Shown here: in pieces, positions 60,302 through 64,000 of the stretch
Layout: every line of letters starts with the position of its first letter
How positions within the stretch are numbered: position 1 is the first letter of the stretch
Assembly: GCA_035772785.1 (NCBI GenBank)
Contig: JAOCPU010000003.1
Coordinates: forward strand, 248,001 to 312,000
Direction of reading: 5' to 3'
Length of the DNA stretch: 64,000 bases
From: Phlebiopsis flavidoalba
Lineage: Eukaryota; Basidiomycota; Agaricomycetes; Polyporales; Phanerochaetaceae
Program-made: the position numbers and the translations under genes
Notes under the pieces: generated by a model
Told to the model about the DNA's origin: nothing
The model's database searches: none
What the model saw: the letters and a program-made list of their open reading frames with translations, nothing else

Positions 60302-60426
60302 GGTCGTCGGAGGGTAAGTTTCGTAGCGCTCACCTCACCTTGACCACGACCATGATCACCGCGATACTCGACGTGGTAGTCTTGACTGGCTCGGTGCACG
60401 TGTCTAACTCTGCAACTGTATATTAT

Positions 60427-61350
60427 TCAGATGTCCGTTATACAGGCTTCCGGCCATGTCCGTCCGCCGAAGAATATGACACGAATGCTGAGTGGAGAGA
60501 CGTCCGCAGCGCATGCGCGATAGGCAAGGCTACACCCAGGGGGAGAGTTACAAGCGGTGTGCCCTGCTTCTGCTCTCCTGTACATTGTCACAACCTCTAC
60601 GCGCTCTAGGATTCCAAAACGCCCCAACATCTATCTCTGTCTCGTCTCTCTTGTTACTCACTCCTTGCTTTCCATGAATGGAAATCGGTTGCTTGAGTAC
60701 GATAACACGACCCAGATCCCGTTCACTAGGTTCGACCCACGAGGCGAGATGCAGCGCGAGAGAACGGCCACCGGATGTAATGATACGTATCCCTTCGATG
60801 ATTTCTTTATGGCGTGTACAATGACGTGGATTACAGTCGTCTGGTGAGTGCTCTCGACTTTTTCTTCCCTTCGAACATCAAGTCTTCGCTGCATGAGATC
60901 GCGTCCGATGTGCTCTTATCCACCACGAATGAAAACCCTCGCCCTTCCCCTCCCAACGTGTCCTCCTTCAATACGCGCATATTCGTCCATGACAGCAAAT
61001 CTAACTGTGCCCAAGCTACCTCTGCCTGACCATGGCGCCGCTTTCTTGCCCCCGCCTGACAGCTTCATGCGCAAAATCTGTGTTCAGGATAACCGCGCTT
61101 GTCGAAGGTTCTCCGAAATACGCTTTGGTACTCTTCCAGGATTGCATTGGACAGTGTCGACGTTCCTGCTCCTATGTGCAGTAGTAGTGGGTGGCCGAGC
61201 TCCCTGTGCGTCGGCTTCAGCGTGTTTTTCAAGGTGTGGACGCAGAATGGGTATGATGGTTTCTTGTCCATTTCCAAGCCACTGCGAAGTGCTGTTCTTT
61301 CTTGAATCGGTCGTCCCAGAACGTTTGGGACTCCGTAGTCGGGAAGGCAT
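60427..61350 (-). CDS. Class I SAM-dependent methyltransferase (METTL-type)
   Basis: The start at 61350 reads MPSRLRSPKRSGTTDSRKNS, then QWLGNGQETIIPILRPHLEK, a WLG motif typical of this METTL group. After a frame change comes the SAM-binding motif I, HPLLLHIGAGTSTLSNAILE (61200-61140), then a DFS-region equivalent. Further fragments are DMRVLKEDTLGG-like sequence, a DKSTSDA region with indels (near 60900-60850), and HPVAVLSRCISPRG followed by GIWVVLSYSSNRFPFME (60760-60665), the conserved post-catalytic strand. The last part, FGILERVEVVT (60612-60575), runs to a stop at 60427. The family includes lysine and N-terminal protein methyltransferases; the substrate is unknown. It lies head-to-head with no other gene and just upstream of ISC1 on the same strand. 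Confidence 0.62.
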
Positions 61351-61549
61351 AGCGAAGATAGTAGAGAGAAGAAGAAAGTCGAGTCCGAAACGAAGAACGG
61401 ATAATGTGACAAGCAGCGTCTTTCCGTGACGATTTTCGAACGAACGCAATGTCAATGTTTAGACTGTAGATCTAACATATCCAAGATTACAAGCAGTAGG
61501 TATATACAACACTAATAAGATACGATAAAATTAGGGCAAGAGCCTGACC

Positions 61550-62728
61550 TCACGCTCCGAAGAGGGGAGTGCGCTCGTATTAGTACCAAATATCGGCGGT
61601 CCGATGAGCAAGAAGACTTGCTCGTCGCGTCGATGGTTTTGAAGTGGCCGAATTGCTCCTGCAAAAATTCCAAAATATCAGACTCGTGGACATTTGCGAG
61701 GTGGGTACGTTGACGTACCGTGCCGAAGACGTGCTGGAAGTACCAAACCTCCTGGAGCACGGTACCGTTCTTGCCACAGCCAAGGTAAGGAATTGCGCCG
61801 ACCTGCGACTGCAGCGCGGTCTGGATCTGGCTCAGCTTGTAGGTGGTCGTGTTGGAGGGGACGATGCCGAACCTGAGGAGATTCAGTCAGACGGGTTAAA
61901 CATACACGGTGGATATGATACGCACTGGGCAAGCATGTCATAGGTCGGGTACTGCTTGAAGGCGCGGATAGCGGCCTGGAAGAAGTCGACGACGTCCTGG
62001 TGCTTCTTGTAGCCGGGACCATAGCAGGCAATATCAAAGGTTGAGGTGCAAGTCGCGTGCTTGGAGAACTCGTGGGCCCAGAAGAGACGTTGTTGGCCTG
62101 TCCCTGGCTGACCCAGTACTTGTTCACTATTCAACCGATTAGCTGAGTCCTACATAGGTAGTATCGAAAACGTACTAAGTCAAGGAGAGATCGACACGGC
62201 CAAACCCCTGCGATGAAGGTGTCCGATCGAAGGGCCAGAGTAAGGAGGAACGACGGTGCCGTCAGGCAGCTTCGCGGGCGAGGGTCCCCTGGGCATCGTA
62301 CTGCCATCGTCGCCCGAGATCCACACAGTACTGGCCGTAGGGAGCCGTCACAGTTGTCGGGCCAGAGACCGTGAAGGGTCCAGCTGTCCTTGGGCAAAAA
62401 TCTGGCCGCGGTGCTCAAATCCGGTGTAGGTATCATCCAGAACTGGCGTGGCGAGGACTGTGTGTAGCACGCGTCAGAAAAAGCCACAAAAATAGTTGAT
62501 GGGAAAAATCCACGTACCGAGACCGCCGGGGGTGGGTAGAGCCCAGCAGCAAGTGTTCTCGATAGCGGTGGTGTTCTCGCACGAGTAGAACGACGGCTGG
62601 TTCAAGCACGACGCGATCTGGGGGTAGGTTTGTTCGGGAGGTCGAACAGAGCCGCGGATGCTCGCAGGCGAGCGAGCGGGGGAACGCGAGAACGGCGACG
62701 ACGGCCCTGCGAGCACCTTGAAGGACAT
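61550..62728 (-). CDS. Secreted ribonuclease T2
   Basis: RNase T2 enzymes cleave single-stranded RNA through 2',3'-cyclic intermediates and are secreted or vacuolar. The start at 62728 reads MSFKVLAG and opens a signal-peptide-like stretch. Then come PQIASCLNQPSFYSCENTTA and IENTCC (62620-62535), the conserved disulphide region. Catalytic site CAS1 is SWTLHGLWPDNCDGS (62388-62341). CAS2 is FWAHEFSKHATC (about 62085-62048), with both catalytic His and Glu visible. DIACYGPGYKKHQDVVDFFQ and AAIRAFKQYPTYDMLA follow (62030-61930). The C-terminal part gives YKLSQIQTALQSQVGAIPYL-type bases, GCGKNGTVLQEVWYFQHVFG (61785-61725), and ends YERTPLFGA with a stop at 61550-61552. Cys positions fit the fungal enzymes. 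Confidence 0.87.
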
Positions 62729-62849
62729 GGACGGCGGAGATACCTGGGGGGAGGGAGCTGAGACGATGATGCCTGGGCCTGCGACAAACATATGGCTGCA
62801 CATTATATATCTTCGACGAGGGCGGTCCACAGCATGGAGAACGTAGCTA

Positions 62850-63270
62850 TCTTGCCGACTGCAGCGCACCGAAAAGGGTCCCGCGACAGCGAGCATATGG
62901 CGCACCGCGAGCGGCATTGGTCGCCTGGCTCGAGAAGGACCCGGATAGAGCGTCGGACACAGACATGCCGCCCAGCCCATGATGCACGCGGACTGTAAGA
63001 AAAGGCAATAATTCAGCTGTCCATGCCTGCAGACAACCACCGACGCAGGAGATAGCTAGTGCACGCAGCGTACACCTGGGGGCGGCGGTGGTCGACGCGG
63101 CAAGAAAAACGTTCGATGTGGCCATAGTGCGAATCCGCCTGCCATTTGCCGTCGCCCGATCAAAGGAAAAACAAACGATCAGGCACATCAGCCAAGCGCA
63201 TCAAAAAGGACAAACTTCAGGTACGTAACATACACAGATACAGACCCGACTCAGCCACCTCAGCTGACTC
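62850..63270. other. Spacer between RNase T2 and EthD-like gene
   Basis: The promoter of the minus-strand RNase T2 gene is expected here. A minus-strand frame at 63188-62847 has no family features. Confidence 0.35.
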
Positions 63271-63276
63271 CAGAGT

Positions 63277-64000
63277 CTACTTCCTCTCCCAGTGCCTATA
63301 GTATTCGAACACATGCCCGGTACTGCCGTGCAGTCAAACACCGTGTCCAATTTCTGCCCTCAAAGGTGTCAGGGAAGCTCCCCTTCACCTCCGGACGCTG
63401 CAGCGCATCAATCGACTCCCCCACGATCGTGCACCGCGAGGTATCGGCGGAAAAAAACAGGCTGCTGATCCTTCTGTCCCTCCACCACCCCCGCCCGCGT
63501 CCAGTCCTTCAAAACAAACCTCCGACTCCTCACCCACCCGGGAAGCTTTGATAGCATGGGGATGTGCTCTTCGTTATACCACTTGTTGAACAGGTCCTCG
63601 CCGCCGGCCTTGACGTCGCCCGACACGACGTTTGAGGTACCGCGCGGGCTTGTGCTCGTCAAAGAGCGCCGACGGCGGAGGCAAAGGCGAGTCGAGGAGC
63701 TCGTACGTTCGTCTTTCCAGCACCTCGAGGTCTCGCAAGACCCTCTTCTCCCTGTCACTAGCGCGTCATCCGCCAACGTCGTGTACGGCGGCCGTCCAGT
63801 GTTGCCTCGTATGAAGTGAGGTCATAGGACGCCGCCCAGGTCGGCTTGCCCCCGTCAGCTGCCTTCCAGCGCGTCCAGTCTGGTGAACGCGGGAATCTCG
63901 ACGCGAAAAGCGGTACGTGTTCGTTGCTGTACCAGTCTTTCGAATTCCTCCTCGGTGACACCCGTGCCGGGGTCTGCAAAGACGAAGAGAAAACCAGGAG
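63277..64000 (-). CDS. EthD/dimeric alpha-beta-barrel-like protein, 5' end outside window
   Basis: Two repeated half-domains are visible on the minus strand: a first one with KDWYSNEHVPLFASR, then DWTRWKAADGGKPTWAASYD and LTSYEAT (63945-63800), and a second with NVVSGDVKAGGEDLFNKWYN, EEHIPMLSKLPGWVRSRRFV and LKDWTRA (63640-63495). The WYxxEHxPL motif is typical of small ferredoxin-like EthD/stress-responsive A/B-barrel proteins, which dimerise and occur in degradation or biosynthetic pathways. The C-terminus probably reads FEYYRHWERK with a stop at 63277-63279. No catalytic role can be assigned. The 5' part lies beyond base 64000. Confidence 0.6.

Noticed and set aside
1..64000. tRNA and rRNA genes
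   Set aside because: I saw no convincing cloverleaf or rRNA-like sequence on either strand by eye; a covariance-model scan would be needed to exclude a tRNA.

Overview
This window looks like nuclear chromosomal DNA of a filamentous basidiomycete, probably an Agaricomycete close to the polypores. The evidence is many short (about 50-65 nt) GT-AG introns, compact gene spacing on both strands, and typical fungal families (PalI/Rim9, Cfd1, Hst-type Sir2, Isc1, Vcx1, a DUF6533-like membrane protein, secreted RNase T2). There is no operon structure, CRISPR array or phage. Almost every recognisable gene, including the hyperconserved elongation factor 2, is broken by indels into fragments that line up in order with the intact family. 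The most economical explanation is an unpolished consensus, so genes are given as spans rather than clean exon chains. Intron positions are given only where the splice sites are convincing.

Layout. 1-1.8 kb: 3' part of the Sec1/Munc18 gene SLY1 (+). 2-5.7 kb: GHITM/Bax-inhibitor-like membrane protein and TBL1/Sif2-like WD40 corepressor (both -). 6-12.1 kb: DCAF11 WD40 protein, a ricin-B-like beta-trefoil protein and a secretory agmatinase-like ureohydrolase ending in KDEL (all +). 12.4-14.3 kb: PalI/Rim9 (-). 15.3-19.8 kb: eEF2 and an APH-like kinase (+). 19.8-20.6 kb: unassigned membrane protein (-). 21-22.7 kb: GPI-type PLC-like phosphodiesterase (+). 22.8-27.2 kb: poorly resolved coding sequence including a PHD-finger-like segment. 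27.3-33.3 kb: VHS-GAT adaptor (Lsb5-like), RFC4 clamp-loader subunit and CFD1 (all +). 33.3-36.9 kb: GC-rich region open in both directions, no family recognised.

36.9-44 kb is the most accessory-looking part. A GHSIG-motif lipase is flanked by two related single-pass membrane proteins (FVDD/NFTG ectodomain, TM helix, low-complexity tail), all on the minus strand. One of the pair is split inside its ectodomain exon by a 1.23-kb non-autonomous transposon-like element. The element has a perfect 9-bp target duplication and dense ACTTG/CAAGT repeats.

45.3-64 kb: RRM RNA-binding protein (-), RPB6 (+), DUF6533-like membrane protein, Hst-type sirtuin, Vcx1 Ca2+/H+ exchanger, Isc1 sphingolipid phospholipase C, METTL-type methyltransferase, RNase T2 and an EthD-like protein running off the right edge (all -). 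Apart from the lipase cluster, the neighbours look like unrelated housekeeping genes rather than one pathway.
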